From NCBI RefSeq assembly GCF_003012705.1, contig NZ_PXYL01000024.1, positions 1 to 53,159 on the forward strand: a stretch of 53,159 nucleotides of DNA. The letters are read 5' to 3'. The stretch comes from Pseudaminobacter soli (ex Li et al. 2025) (GTDB lineage Bacteria > Pseudomonadota > Alphaproteobacteria > Rhizobiales > Rhizobiaceae). A program made the position numbers and the translations under genes. Positions 17,078-25,911 of the stretch are shown here, piece after piece; position 1 is the stretch's first letter, and each line of letters opens with the position of its first letter. The notes below the pieces were generated by a model. That model ran no database searches and was not told the DNA's origin. It was given only the letters and a program-made list of their open reading frames with translations.

Positions 17078-17473
17078 CTACTTGGCCTGGTGGGCGGCTA
17101 ACCAGTCCTGAAGCTGCTTGATCTCGGCTTCCTGCGCCTTGATGATGTCCTCCGAAAGTTTCCGGATTTCGGGGTCCTTGCCGTATTCCAGCTGGGCCTT
17201 GGCCATGTCGATCGCGGCCTGATGGTGCGGGATCATGCCGAGCGCGAAATCGACATCGGCGTCGCCCGTATATTCGATCTTGCCCATGGCCTCATGCATC
17301 TTGTCCATCGCTTCCGCGTAACCCTTGGCAGCCGGCGAGGACGCGCCCTCGGACATGTTCATGCCGCTCATGTCGTGCCCGCTGTGGCTCTCCTCAGCCA
17401 GGGCTGTGCCGGCAGACCCGATCCCGAGAAACAGGGCAGCGGCGATGGCGGGGAGCTTGTGCTTGATGGTCAT
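17078..17473 (-). CDS. DUF305 periplasmic copper-binding protein
   Basis: A 131-residue secreted protein. A signal peptide of about 26 residues ends near ALAEE. A His/Met-rich stretch follows (HSGHDMSGMNM, residues 31-41), then the DUF305 core with MIPHHQAAIDMA and an EIKQLQDWL helix. Homologues such as CopM bind Cu(I) in the periplasm. It is the third gene of copA - cueR - DUF305, with 14 bases between it and cueR and an AAGGA ribosome-binding site, so it should be copper-induced. Likely role is periplasmic copper buffering. Confidence 0.85.
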   Translation of the reverse strand: MTIKHKLPAIAAALFLGIGSAGTALAEESHSGHDMSGMNMSEGASSPAAKGYAEAMDKMHEAMGKIEYTGDADVDFALGMIPHHQAAIDMAKAQLEYGKDPEIRKLSEDIIKAQEAEIKQLQDWLAAHQAK

Positions 17474-17487
17474 GGTCTTTTCCTTCT

Positions 17488-17931
17488 TCAGTGCCTGGGA
17501 GAAAGTTCTTTGTCCTGCGCCGCGGATTTTCCGGCGCCCGCGGCCGGCTTGCCGGCGAGTTCATCGAGGATCGGGCAATCGGGCCGCGCATCGCCATGGC
17601 AGTTGCGCACGAGATGGCGCAGCGTGTCGCGCAGGCTCTGCAATTCGGCGATCTTGCGGTCGATTTCGCCGAGCTTGATCTGTGCCAACGCCTTAACGTC
17701 GGCGCTCTCGCGCTGCGTGTCGCCATAGAGCGACAGCAGCTGGCGGCATTCCTCGACCGAGAATCCCAGGCTGCGCGAGCGCTGGAGAAACTTCAGCCGG
17801 TGCACGTCATTCATCGAATAGTCGCGATAGCCATTCTCCGAGCGCCCGGGCTTCAGGAGGCCGATGTCCTCATAGTAGCGGATCGTCTTGGCCGGCAGGC
17901 CGGAACGCTCCGATGCGTCACCGATATTCAT
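17488..17931 (-). CDS. cueR: CueR-type Cu(I)-responsive MerR regulator
   Basis: A 147-residue MerR-family activator. The winged helix is at residues 1-70 (SGLPAKTIRYYEDIGLLKP), then a long dimer helix. The metal loop has Cys111 and Cys119, spaced as in CueR, and Ser76 in ESADVK matches the serine that marks monovalent-metal sensors. Beyond residue 125 is an Ala/Gly-rich tail longer than in E. coli CueR. It lies 11 bases after copA in the same operon, and so is probably autoregulated through the palindromic promoter before copA. Confidence 0.92.
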   Translation of the reverse strand: MNIGDASERSGLPAKTIRYYEDIGLLKPGRSENGYRDYSMNDVHRLKFLQRSRSLGFSVEECRQLLSLYGDTQRESADVKALAQIKLGEIDRKIAELQSLRDTLRHLVRNCHGDARPDCPILDELAGKPAAGAGKSAAQDKELSPRH

Positions 17932-17942
17932 TTCTCGATCTC

Positions 17943-20435
17943 CTAGAGTTTCAGCGTGCGCAGCCTGAGCGCATTGGCAATCACCGACACCGACGACAGG
18001 CTCATCGCGGCGGCGGCCAGCATGGGCGACAGCAAGATGCCGAAGACGGGGTAGAGCACGCCCGCCGCAATCGGCACGCCGACCGCGTTGTAGACAAAGG
18101 CGAAGAACAGGTTTTCCTTGATGTTCCGGATCGTCGCCTGCGCCAGCGTGCGGGCACGCACGATGCCGTTGAGGTCGCCCTTCACCAGCGTGATGCCCGC
18201 GCTTTCCATCGCAACGTCAGCGCCGGTGCCCATGGCGATGCCGACATCGGCAGCCGTTAGCGCAAGGGCGTCGTTGACGCCGTCGCCGGCCATGGCGACG
18301 ATCGAGCCCTTGGCGCGCAGCTCGTCGATCAGCGCCTTCTTGCCTTCGGGCAGCACGTCGGCGCGCACCTCGTCGATGCCGAGCCGCGACGCGACGGCCT
18401 TCGCCGTACGCTCATTGTCGCCGGTCGCCATGATGATCTTCAGGCCCTTCTCGTGCAGCGCCCGGATCGCCTCGGCCGTGGTCGGCTTGATCGGATCGGC
18501 AACCGCAACGACGCCCGCCAGCTTGCCGTCGACGCCGACGAACATCGCCGTGCGGCCATCGGCGCGCAGCGCGTCGGCCTTGGCGGCGAGACCGTCGCCG
18601 TCCACGCTCGCCTCGTCCATCATGGCGCGGTTGCCAAGCGCGACCTTCCTGCCCGCCACGGTGCCGGACACACCCTTGCCGGTGGATGCATGGAAGTCCG
18701 TGACATCGACCAGCTTCGCCTTGCGCTCCTGCGCTCCGGCGACGATTGCCTCGGCCAGCGGATGCTCCGATGCTTTTTCGAGGCTGGCGGCCAGCGTCAG
18801 AAGTTCGACCTCGTCAAAGCCGTTGGCGGTGACGACATCGGTCAGCACCGGCCGCCCTTCTGTCAGCGTGCCGGTCTTGTCGACGATCAGCGTATCGACA
18901 TGCGAAAATCGCTCCAGCGCCTCGGCATCCTTGATCAGCACGCCGGCATGTGCACCACGGCCGGTCGCTGTCATGATCGACATCGGCGTGGCAAGGCCCA
19001 GCGCACAGGGACAGGCGATGATGAGCACCGACACCGCCGAGACGATGGCGAAGATCATGCTCGGCTCGGGCCCGAAGATGCCCCAGATGACGAAGGCCGC
19101 GATCGCCACCGCCACAACGGCCGGCACGAAATAATAGGCCACCCGGTCGGCGAGGCTCTGGATCGGGGCGCGGCTGCGCTGGGCCTTGGCCACCAGCTCC
19201 ACGATATGCGACAGCATGGTGTCGGCGCCGACCTTCTCGGCCTTCATGATCAGCGCGCCGTTCTTGTTCAGCGTGCCGCCGGTGACGACGTCGCCCTCGG
19301 TCTTCTCGACCGGCAGAGACTCGCCCGTGATCATGGATTCGTCCACAGACGAGCGGCCCTCGACCACCGTGCCATCCACCGGCACGCTGTCGCCGGGGCG
19401 GATGCGCAGACGGTCGCCGACCTTGACGTCTTCCAGAGGCACGTCGTGTTCGGAACCGTCGGCGCCGATCAGCCGCGCCGTCTTCGGCGCAAGGTTGAGC
19501 AGCGCGCGGATCGCCGACCCGGTGCGCTCTCGGGCCTTCAGTTCCAGCACCTGGCCGAGGAAGACCAGCGCGACGATGACCGCGGCGGCCTCGAAATAGA
19601 CCGGCACGGTGCCGCCATGCCCGCGGAACTCATGCGGAAAGATGCCGGGCGCCAGCGTGGCGACCACGCTGTAGACATAGGCAACGCCTACGCCGAGCGA
19701 GATCAGCGTCCACATATTGGGGCTGCGATTGACGATCGATTCATAGCCACGATGGAAGAAGGGCAGCGCCGCCCAAAGCACCACCGGCGTGGCCAGCACC
19801 AGCTCGACCCAGACAGCGAATTTTTCGCCCAGCCAGTCGCGCACCGGAAGGCCAACCATCGGGCCCATGGTGAGCACGAGCAGCGGGATCGAGAGCGCAG
19901 CACTTACCCACAAGCGGTGCGTGAAGTCGATCAGCTCGGGGTTCGGCCCTTCCTCGCCGGTCGGCACGCCCATCGGTTCCAGCGCCATGCCGCAGATCGG
20001 GCAAGAGCCCGGCTTGTCGCGGATGATCTCGGGATGCATCGGGCAGGTATATTGCGTGCCCTTGGGCATCGGCTCGGGTGCCGGCCGGCCGCTGAGATAT
20101 TTTTCGGGGTCCGCCATAAACTTCGCCTCGCAGCCGGCCGAGCAGAAATAGAAGCCCTGCCCCTCGTGGCGGACAAAATGGCTCGCGCTGGCACGGTCCA
20201 CCTTCATGCCGCAGACCGGGTCATCCGCCGTGAGATACTTCTCCGGCGCCTTGCTGAACTTGTCGTGGCAGGACGCGCTGCAGAAATGATAGGTGCGGCC
20301 GTCATGGTCGGCGGTCGGCTTGCCGGCCGCGGGATCGACGGTCATCCCGCAGACCGGATCGCGAACGATATGCGCCGAGGGCTGCCCGCCGTGGTGATCG
20401 CCGCAGCTGTGTCCATGTCCGTGATGATGTTCCAT
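17943..20435 (-). CDS. copA: Copper-translocating P1B-type ATPase with YHS domains
   Basis: An 830-residue inner-membrane Cu(I) exporter. It has a His-rich start ([13 protein letters not shown]), then two YHS metal-binding repeats (DPVCGM at about 26 and 73), a heavy-metal-binding motif (YTCPMHPEI...CPICGM, about 129-152), the membrane CPC motif ([11 protein letters not shown]), DKTGTLTEG and [10 protein letters not shown]. No classic GMxCxxC HMA domain is present. I start at 20435, 28 bases after the predicted transcription start. It leads the copA - cueR - DUF305 operon. Silver would probably be a substrate too. Confidence 0.92.
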   Translation of the reverse strand: MEHHHGHGHSCGDHHGGQPSAHIVRDPVCGMTVDPAAGKPTADHDGRTYHFCSASCHDKFSKAPEKYLTADDPVCGMKVDRASASHFVRHEGQGFYFCSAGCEAKFMADPEKYLSGRPAPEPMPKGTQYTCPMHPEIIRDKPGSCPICGMALEPMGVPTGEEGPNPELIDFTHRLWVSAALSIPLLVLTMGPMVGLPVRDWLGEKFAVWVELVLATPVVLWAALPFFHRGYESIVNRSPNMWTLISLGVGVAYVYSVVATLAPGIFPHEFRGHGGTVPVYFEAAAVIVALVFLGQVLELKARERTGSAIRALLNLAPKTARLIGADGSEHDVPLEDVKVGDRLRIRPGDSVPVDGTVVEGRSSVDESMITGESLPVEKTEGDVVTGGTLNKNGALIMKAEKVGADTMLSHIVELVAKAQRSRAPIQSLADRVAYYFVPAVVAVAIAAFVIWGIFGPEPSMIFAIVSAVSVLIIACPCALGLATPMSIMTATGRGAHAGVLIKDAEALERFSHVDTLIVDKTGTLTEGRPVLTDVVTANGFDEVELLTLAASLEKASEHPLAEAIVAGAQERKAKLVDVTDFHASTGKGVSGTVAGRKVALGNRAMMDEASVDGDGLAAKADALRADGRTAMFVGVDGKLAGVVAVADPIKPTTAEAIRALHEKGLKIIMATGDNERTAKAVASRLGIDEVRADVLPEGKKALIDELRAKGSIVAMAGDGVNDALALTAADVGIAMGTGADVAMESAGITLVKGDLNGIVRARTLAQATIRNIKENLFFAFVYNAVGVPIAAGVLYPVFGILLSPMLAAAAMSLSSVSVIANALRLRTLKL

Positions 20436-20469
20436 TGCCTTGTTCCGCATCTGCTTGATGTAGGTATGG

Positions 20470-20500
20470 AAGCTAGGGCTTCCAGTAACTGGAAGGTCAA
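20470..20500 (-). promoter_or_regulatory. CueR-type promoter of copA
   Basis: Read on the minus strand, a -35 TTGACC (20495-20500) and a -10 TAGCTT (20470-20475) are 19 bases apart. Between them lies the perfect palindrome CTTCCAGTTACTGGAAG (20479-20495). An over-long spacer holding a dyad is the hallmark of MerR-family promoters, and the sequence matches CueR sites. Confidence 0.88.
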
Positions 20501-20675
20501 GGGCAGTGAACGAATATTCCTGAACGGTTGACAAAGCGGACAAGTTGCCTCTTCCAAGGAAGAGGGTTGCGAAAGGGCCCGCCGGCGCAATCGGCCGTGA
20601 TGAGGTCCGGTTCGTGCTCGGAATGTTCAATCAGCGCATGGGTTCGTGATTGGTGCGCTGGGAAAAGGAGTGCCG

Positions 20676-20885
20676 ATGAAACGTGTCGAGCTGCATGCTC
20701 GCCTGAAGGCCGCGCAAAAGCACGAGCTGGTCAGGGGCAAGGACATCACGACCTTGACGGCGTTCATGGACAACAAGGCACTCGAAGAGCACATAGAGCA
20801 CTACGAGCAGCTCATCGAAAATCACGGAAAGAAAAACGGGAAGGAAGCGCAATCAGGCTCCCTTCCCGAGAATTCGGATAACTGA
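20676..20885 (+). CDS. Hypothetical protein, 69 residues
   Basis: A small soluble, charged protein beginning MKRVELHARLKAAQKHELV, helical and rich in Glu, Lys and His (EEHIEHYEQLIENHGKK), with a polar tail. AAAGGAG lies 6 bases before the ATG at 20676, and the frame is closed upstream within 30 bases of it, so it is probably real. No family recognised. It sits divergently from the copA promoter (176 bases between) and convergent with kynU. A copper link is possible only from position. Confidence 0.6.
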   Translation: MKRVELHARLKAAQKHELVRGKDITTLTAFMDNKALEEHIEHYEQLIENHGKKNGKEAQSGSLPENSDN

Positions 20886-20942
20886 GGCGGGAAGCGATTT
20901 CCCGGCCTGGAACGGCAGCGCCAAAACCCTGCCGCAACTCCG

Positions 20943-22190
20943 TCAGGTGACGGCGGCGCGAACCGCGAAGCGCTTGTCCTGCCAGGCACCGGTCGCGAGG
21001 ATGTCGCGCAGCACTTCCACCGCATCCCATACATCGCGATAACCGACATAGAGCGGCGTGAAGCCGAAACGCATGACGTTCGGCGCGCGGAAGTCGCCGA
21101 TGACGCCACGCTCGATCAGCGCCTGCATGATCTCATACGAATTCTCATGCGAGAACGAGACCTGGCTGCCGCGCCGCGCGCCCTCGCGCGGGCACTCCAG
21201 CTTGACGCCGAATTCGCCGCACCGGGCCTCGACGAGCTCGATGAACAGGTCGGTCAGCTCGATGCTCTTCTTGCGCAGCAGGTCGAGATCGACATCGTCC
21301 CACACGTCGAGCGCGCCCTTCAGCGCCCTAAGCGACAAGATCGGCTGCGTGCCGCACAGGAAGCGGCGGATGCCGGGGCTGGCCTCATAGCCCTGCGTGA
21401 AGGCAAACGGCCTGGCATGGCCCCACCAGCCAGACAGCGGCTGCTGGATCTGGTCGTGATGGCGCTTGGCTGCATAGACGAAGGCCGGGGCGCCTGGGCC
21501 GCCATTGAGGTACTTGTAGGTGCAGCCCACGGCCAGATCGGCATTGGCGCCGTTGAGGTCGACCGGCATGGCGCCTGCCGTATGGCAGAGGTCCCACACC
21601 ACCAGCGCGCCGACCGCGTGCGCCTTGGCGGTCAGCGCCGCCATGTCACGCAGCTCGCCCGACTTGTAGTTGACGTGGTTGACCAGAACCACGGCCACGC
21701 TGTCGTCGATCAGGTCCTCGATGTTCTCGGCAGCGACGCCTTCGAGGCGGATGGTCACGCCGGGGCGCGTCGCGGCAACACCCTCGGCCATGTAGAGGTC
21801 GGTCGGGAAGCTCGAGCCCTCGGCGACGATCACCGAGCGGTCCGGCCGCATCGACAGCGCCGCATGCAGGGCCTTGTAGATATTGGTCGAGGTGGTGTCG
21901 CAGACCACGGTTTCGCCGGGCTCGGCGCCGATCAGCCGGCCGACCTTGTCGCCCAGCTCCAGGGTGAGGTCGAACCAGCCGGCTTTGTTCCAGCTGCGGA
22001 TCAGGCCCTCGGCCCATTCTTCCTTGGCCGCCTTCTCGAGCTCGATGAAGACATCCTTCGAGGCCGCGCCAAGCGAATTGCCATCGAGATAGATCACGCC
22101 CTTGGGCAGCACGAAGCGGTCGCGCATATGGCGCAGCGGGTCGGCGGCGTCGCGTGCCTCGATCGCCGCCAGGTCGGGAATTGCAGTCAT
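20943..22190 (-). CDS. kynU: Kynureninase
   Basis: A 415-residue fold-type I PLP enzyme of standard length. The Schiff-base lysine is Lys226 in GCTYKYLNGGPGAP. The DGNSLG motif (37-42), the STNIYKAL cofactor segment, WDLCHTAGAMPVDL and the SGWWGH motif are diagnostic. It hydrolyses kynurenine to anthranilate and alanine. It is the last gene of a leftward operon whose first three genes encode a TrpXYZ-type ABC transporter, with 14 bases to the permease gene. No tryptophan dioxygenase or formamidase gene lies nearby, so imported kynurenine could be the direct substrate. Confidence 0.92.
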   Translation of the reverse strand: MTAIPDLAAIEARDAADPLRHMRDRFVLPKGVIYLDGNSLGAASKDVFIELEKAAKEEWAEGLIRSWNKAGWFDLTLELGDKVGRLIGAEPGETVVCDTTSTNIYKALHAALSMRPDRSVIVAEGSSFPTDLYMAEGVAATRPGVTIRLEGVAAENIEDLIDDSVAVVLVNHVNYKSGELRDMAALTAKAHAVGALVVWDLCHTAGAMPVDLNGANADLAVGCTYKYLNGGPGAPAFVYAAKRHHDQIQQPLSGWWGHARPFAFTQGYEASPGIRRFLCGTQPILSLRALKGALDVWDDVDLDLLRKKSIELTDLFIELVEARCGEFGVKLECPREGARRGSQVSFSHENSYEIMQALIERGVIGDFRAPNVMRFGFTPLYVGYRDVWDAVEVLRDILATGAWQDKRFAVRAAVT

Positions 22191-22204
22191 GATAGTCGCT
22201 GTCC

Positions 22205-23134
22205 TTATTCGCGGAAGGTTTCGCGGGCCGGAGCTCCTGCGCCGCGGCTGCGGCGCAGGCTCGGCAACGCCAGCATGGCAAGCACGAACAGACCCGTGGC
22301 AAGCTTGAGATCGGGGGGCGGCATGCCCGCGGCAAGGCAGAGCGACACCAGCTGGTAGTAGACGACGGCGCCGACGAAAGGCGCCGTCAGCTGGCGCCAG
22401 ACGGTCTGCTTGCCGACGATGGCCTCGCCGATCATCAAAGCGGCCAGGCCGTTGATGAGGATGCCGAGGCCCATATTGACGTCGGCAAAACCCTGCGACT
22501 GCACCATCACCGCGCCGCTGAGCGCCGAGAAGGCACCGGCCAGGCCGACGCCGCCGATGGTAGCGGCCCAGACATTGATGCCCTGCGCCTCGGCCATGTC
22601 GGGATTGGCGCCTACGGCGCGAACGGCCGTGCCCTGCTCGGTCTTGAAGAACAGATTGAGCACGATGAACACGACGAGCGCGAGCAGGCCTGCCGCGACG
22701 ATCTTGCTGACCGGGAAGCCCGGCTGCGCGAACGGCACCCAGTCGAACACGGTGGGCGAGCCGAACACCGACAGGTTGGACTTACCCATGATGCGCAGAT
22801 TGATGCTGTAGAGCATCGTCATCATGAGAATGCCGGCCAGCAGCGTGTGGATGCGGAAGCGCAGGTGGATGAAGGCCGTGCAGCAGCCGGCGACGAAGCC
22901 CGCAAGCAATGCGCAGCTGATGGCCGTCACCGGCGAGGCGCCGCCTGCCAGCAGCACGCCGCAGACGCAGCCGCCGAGCGGAAACGCGCCTTCGCTGGTG
23001 AGGTCGGGGAAGCTCAGCATGCGGAACGGGATCATGATCCCGAGCACGACGAAGCTGAGGATCAGGCTCTGCGCGAGCGTGACGGGAATGAGCGAGATGA
23101 AGCTCGCAAAGGTGGTTTGAACAAAATCCATCAT
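22205..23134 (-). CDS. ABC transporter permease (TrpY-like, branched-chain type fold)
   Basis: A 309-residue inner-membrane permease with eight to ten hydrophobic segments. The conserved LTSEGAFPLGGCVCGVL segment near residue 49 and AVGANPDMAEAQGIN near 177 are typical of the BPD_transp_2 permeases that pair with TrpX-type binding proteins. It follows the ATPase gene by 3 bases and precedes kynU by 14, so all belong to one operon. Substrate by context: tryptophan-related compound such as kynurenine. Confidence 0.85.
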   Translation of the reverse strand: MMDFVQTTFASFISLIPVTLAQSLILSFVVLGIMIPFRMLSFPDLTSEGAFPLGGCVCGVLLAGGASPVTAISCALLAGFVAGCCTAFIHLRFRIHTLLAGILMMTMLYSINLRIMGKSNLSVFGSPTVFDWVPFAQPGFPVSKIVAAGLLALVVFIVLNLFFKTEQGTAVRAVGANPDMAEAQGINVWAATIGGVGLAGAFSALSGAVMVQSQGFADVNMGLGILINGLAALMIGEAIVGKQTVWRQLTAPFVGAVVYYQLVSLCLAAGMPPPDLKLATGLFVLAMLALPSLRRSRGAGAPARETFRE

Positions 23135-23137
23135 CGG

Positions 23138-23917
23138 TCAGCTCGCCAGCAACATGCGGTCGGTCTTCACGGAGAAGTGGCCGATCAGATCGGGAACGGT
23201 GACTTTGGCTTTCTCCTCGCCCGCGATTTCGAGGCGGACGCGGCCGGCGTCCAACATGATCACGCGATGGCCGAAATCGACCGCGTGCTGCATGTTGTGC
23301 GTCACCATGAGAGTGGTGAGTTTCAGCGCGTCCACGGCGCGCACGGTGGCATCCATGACGATGTCGGCCGTGCGCGGATCGAGCGCTGCCGTGTGCTCAT
23401 CGAGCAGCAGCAGATCGGGCGAGCCGCCCACCGCCATGATCAGCGACAGCGACTGGCGCTGGCCGCCCGAAAGCAGCTCCACGCGGGTATCCATCCGGTT
23501 CTCCAGCCCAAGGCCGAGAATGGAAAGACGCTCGCGATATGTAGCCAGACGCGCGGCGGTCAGGCCGCGGCGCAGCGTGCGCCTGGTGCTGCGCAGATCG
23601 GCGAGCAGCATGTTCTCGGCCACCGTCATCGAGGCGGCGGTGCCCTTCATCGGGTCCTGGAAGACGCGTGCCAGCCGAACCGCGCGCTTGTGCACGGGCA
23701 TGTTCGACACGTCGCTGCCATTGACCAGGATCTGCCCGGAATCGAGGCCCAGTGAGCCGGAAATCGCATTGAGCATGCTGCTCTTGCCGGCGCCGTTGGA
23801 GCCGATGACGACCCCGAATTCGCCGGTGGCGAGCTTGAGATTGAGCCCATCGAGGGCGATCTTTTCGTCGGCCTGGCCGCGATAGAATGTTTTTCGCGCA
23901 GAGCGGATTTCCAGCAC
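23138..23917 (-). CDS. ABC transporter ATP-binding protein (TrpZ-like)
   Basis: A 259-residue ABC ATPase. Walker A is GSNGAGKSS (near residue 38), the signature LLSGGQRQSLSL, Walker B LLLLDEHTAALD, and the switch histidine lies in TLMVTHNMQHA. The glutamate-histidine pair DEH after Walker B is typical of this subgroup. It drives import with the adjacent TrpY-like permease. It lies between the binding-protein gene (60-base gap) and the permease gene (3-base gap). Confidence 0.88.
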   Translation of the reverse strand: MLEIRSARKTFYRGQADEKIALDGLNLKLATGEFGVVIGSNGAGKSSMLNAISGSLGLDSGQILVNGSDVSNMPVHKRAVRLARVFQDPMKGTAASMTVAENMLLADLRSTRRTLRRGLTAARLATYRERLSILGLGLENRMDTRVELLSGGQRQSLSLIMAVGGSPDLLLLDEHTAALDPRTADIVMDATVRAVDALKLTTLMVTHNMQHAVDFGHRVIMLDAGRVRLEIAGEEKAKVTVPDLIGHFSVKTDRMLLAS

Positions 23918-23977
23918 TGCTTCCTCCCTGGAATAGAACGGCGGCGCGAAAAGCGCCGCCGTATCGCTATCGACGAG

Positions 23978-24964
23978 TTAGTCGACGAAGCAGTTGCAGT
24001 TTTCCATGTCCGCCGGCAGCTCGGCGCCGAAGGCCTTCAGCGTGGCCTTGTTGATCAGCGGAGCATGGTCCTCATAGGCCGGACGGCTCGGCGCGATGGT
24101 CTTGGGGTCGGCGCCCTTCAGGATCTGCGCGGCGATCTTGCCGGCATTGATGCCGACCTGCGTGTAGTTGACGGCGAAGCTGGCGGGCACGATGCCCTTG
24201 CGCACCGCGTCGTCATCCGAATTCACGATCGGGATACCGGCCTGGCGCGCGGCGGCCGACACGGCGGCAACGGCGGGCTGCAGCAGGTTCGACGCCGGCG
24301 TGTAGATCACGTCGGCCTTGCCGGCGAAGGAGGCGATGCGCTGCTGGATGTCGTTGACGTTGTCGACGCCCACTTCGACCACTTCGAAGCCCTGGGCCGG
24401 AGCGGCTTCCTTGATCTTGTTGAGCAGGGCGACGTCATTGGCCTCGCCCGGATTGTAGGGCACGCCGAAGCGCTTGGCGTTCGGCAGCAGCTTGTGCGCG
24501 AAGGCCATGACGGCCGAAACGTCCTGCAGGTCGGTGGCGCCGGTGATGCCTTCGTCGCCAGCTTCCCACGACGGAACCAGATTGGCCGCGACCGGATCGG
24601 TGACGGCGGTGAAAACGATCGGAATGCCCGAGCCGGCCAGCGCCTTCTTGGCGATCTGCGAAACCGGCGTGGTGACGGTGTAGATCAGCTTCGGGTTGTC
24701 GGCCTGAAGCTTGGCGATCATCTGCGGCACCAGCGAGGCGTCGAAATTGGTGTGGCTTTCCGTGTAGACGACGTCCTTGCCCTCGACGAAGCCGGCTTCG
24801 GTCAGCGCCTGCTTGAAGCCCGCGATCGAGGCGTTGAGCTGCGGATGCTCGCCGAAATTGGCGATGCCGATCTTGATCGGATCGGCGAGAGCCGAGCCAA
24901 TGCCCGCCACGAAAACGCCGGCCGCGACGATGCCGCGCAACCAGCCGGTCCTTGCCTTGTTCAT
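23978..24964 (-). CDS. ABC transporter substrate-binding protein (TrpX-like)
   Basis: A 328-residue periplasmic binding protein of the ABC_sub_bind (PF04392) family. The signal peptide is about 27 residues, ending SALADP. The core starts IKIGIANFGEHPQLN, with TVTTPVSQIAKKAL, PIVFTAVTDPVAA and NPGEAND as family landmarks. It is first in the leftward operon binding protein - ATPase - permease - kynU behind a strong TTGACA/TATGAT promoter. In Firmicutes relatives transport tryptophan. Linkage to kynureninase suggests kynurenine here. The Cys-rich C-terminal end (NCNCF) is unusual. Confidence 0.87.
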   Translation of the reverse strand: MNKARTGWLRGIVAAGVFVAGIGSALADPIKIGIANFGEHPQLNASIAGFKQALTEAGFVEGKDVVYTESHTNFDASLVPQMIAKLQADNPKLIYTVTTPVSQIAKKALAGSGIPIVFTAVTDPVAANLVPSWEAGDEGITGATDLQDVSAVMAFAHKLLPNAKRFGVPYNPGEANDVALLNKIKEAAPAQGFEVVEVGVDNVNDIQQRIASFAGKADVIYTPASNLLQPAVAAVSAAARQAGIPIVNSDDDAVRKGIVPASFAVNYTQVGINAGKIAAQILKGADPKTIAPSRPAYEDHAPLINKATLKAFGAELPADMENCNCFVD

Positions 24965-25034
24965 GTCATTCCTCCCGATTCATAATCTGCCGCGGAAGCC
25001 CGCGGGCTCGCAGCACCGGCTGCGATTGGGAGGG

Positions 25035-25062
25035 ATCATAACCGGCGCAAAACACCTGTCAA
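25035..25062 (-). promoter_or_regulatory. Sigma70-type promoter of the transporter-kynU operon
   Basis: On the minus strand, -35 TTGACA (25057-25062) and -10 TATGAT (25035-25040) are 16 bases apart, a near-consensus pair. They lie 71 bases before the binding-protein start. Confidence 0.75.
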
Positions 25063-25064
25063 AC

Positions 25065-25078
25065 AATTATATATAATT
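25065..25078. promoter_or_regulatory. Candidate GntR operator
   Basis: The perfect 14-base AT-only palindrome AATTATATATAATT lies 2 bases upstream of the transporter -35 box and 66 bases before the divergent GntR gene. FCD-type GntR proteins bind short dyads of this sort. Pure AT palindromes also arise by chance, so the call is moderate. Confidence 0.5.
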
Positions 25079-25144
25079 CTTGCGAAGCAGCCGCATGATA
25101 TATAACCCTACGGCAGAAGGATCGCGCCAGCAGGATCGAACCGG

Positions 25145-25909
25145 ATGCAGAACGGCGAACATACCACCAAGACGGAAGCGGCCTATCAGACGCTTCGGCG
25201 CGACATACTGGCCACGCGCCTGAGCCCCGGCTCACCGCTGAAACTTGGGGCTTTGCGCAGCGCCTACGGCATGGGCTGGACGCCCTTGCGCGAAGCGCTG
25301 TCGCGGCTTGAAGCCGAGCATCTGGTCACCGCCATAAGCAATCGCGGCTTCGCCGTCGCCCCCGTCTCACGCGCCGAGCTGGAAGACCTTACGAGAGCGC
25401 GGCAGGTTGTGGAAGTGCCGCTCCTCGTCGAGTCGATCGAAAACGGCGGCAGCGACTGGGAAGAGGCGGTCGTGACGGCGCATTATCGCCTGTCGCGCTG
25501 CAAGCTCGCGGTCGACGATCCATCCGACGACGCCGTCAACGAATGGGACGAGAAGCACCAGGCCTTTCATGCCGCACTGCTGAGCGCTGCGAAGTCACAG
25601 TGGCTGCTGCGCTTCCGCGAAACGATTACCGACCAGCTGCGCCGGCACCATCGCTTCCTCGGACTTGCGCCGACGCTGCGCGCCGCTGCCGGCCTCAAGA
25701 ACGGCTATGAGGAAGCCGTGGCTGCCCTGCGCGAGGCCATGGCATTGGAACACCACACCGAACTGATGGAAGCCGCGCTCGACCGCGATGTGGAACGCGC
25801 GAAGGCCTTGATGACCGAGCACATCGGCTACACGCTGCACGTCTACATCCACGCCGAAGAAGAGCGGTCGAGCTCCACGCCTCCCGCGAGCAACGGAAAA
25901 ACCATCTGA
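25145..25909 (+). CDS. GntR-family regulator, FCD subfamily
   Basis: A 254-residue regulator. The winged-helix domain is at residues about 8-75 (AYQTLRRDILATRLSPGSPLKLGAL; GWTPLREALSRLEAEHLV), and the all-helical FCD effector domain at about 85-235 with the metal-binding histidines expected in HQAFHAALLSA and near EHIGY. It is divergent from the TrpXYZ-type transporter - kynU operon and lies 2 bases before a PLP-enzyme gene, with which it forms an operon. It probably represses the divergent promoter; the effector is unknown. Confidence 0.85.
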   Translation: MQNGEHTTKTEAAYQTLRRDILATRLSPGSPLKLGALRSAYGMGWTPLREALSRLEAEHLVTAISNRGFAVAPVSRAELEDLTRARQVVEVPLLVESIENGGSDWEEAVVTAHYRLSRCKLAVDDPSDDAVNEWDEKHQAFHAALLSAAKSQWLLRFRETITDQLRRHHRFLGLAPTLRAAAGLKNGYEEAVAALREAMALEHHTELMEAALDRDVERAKALMTEHIGYTLHVYIHAEEERSSSTPPASNGKTI

Positions 25910-25911
25910 TC

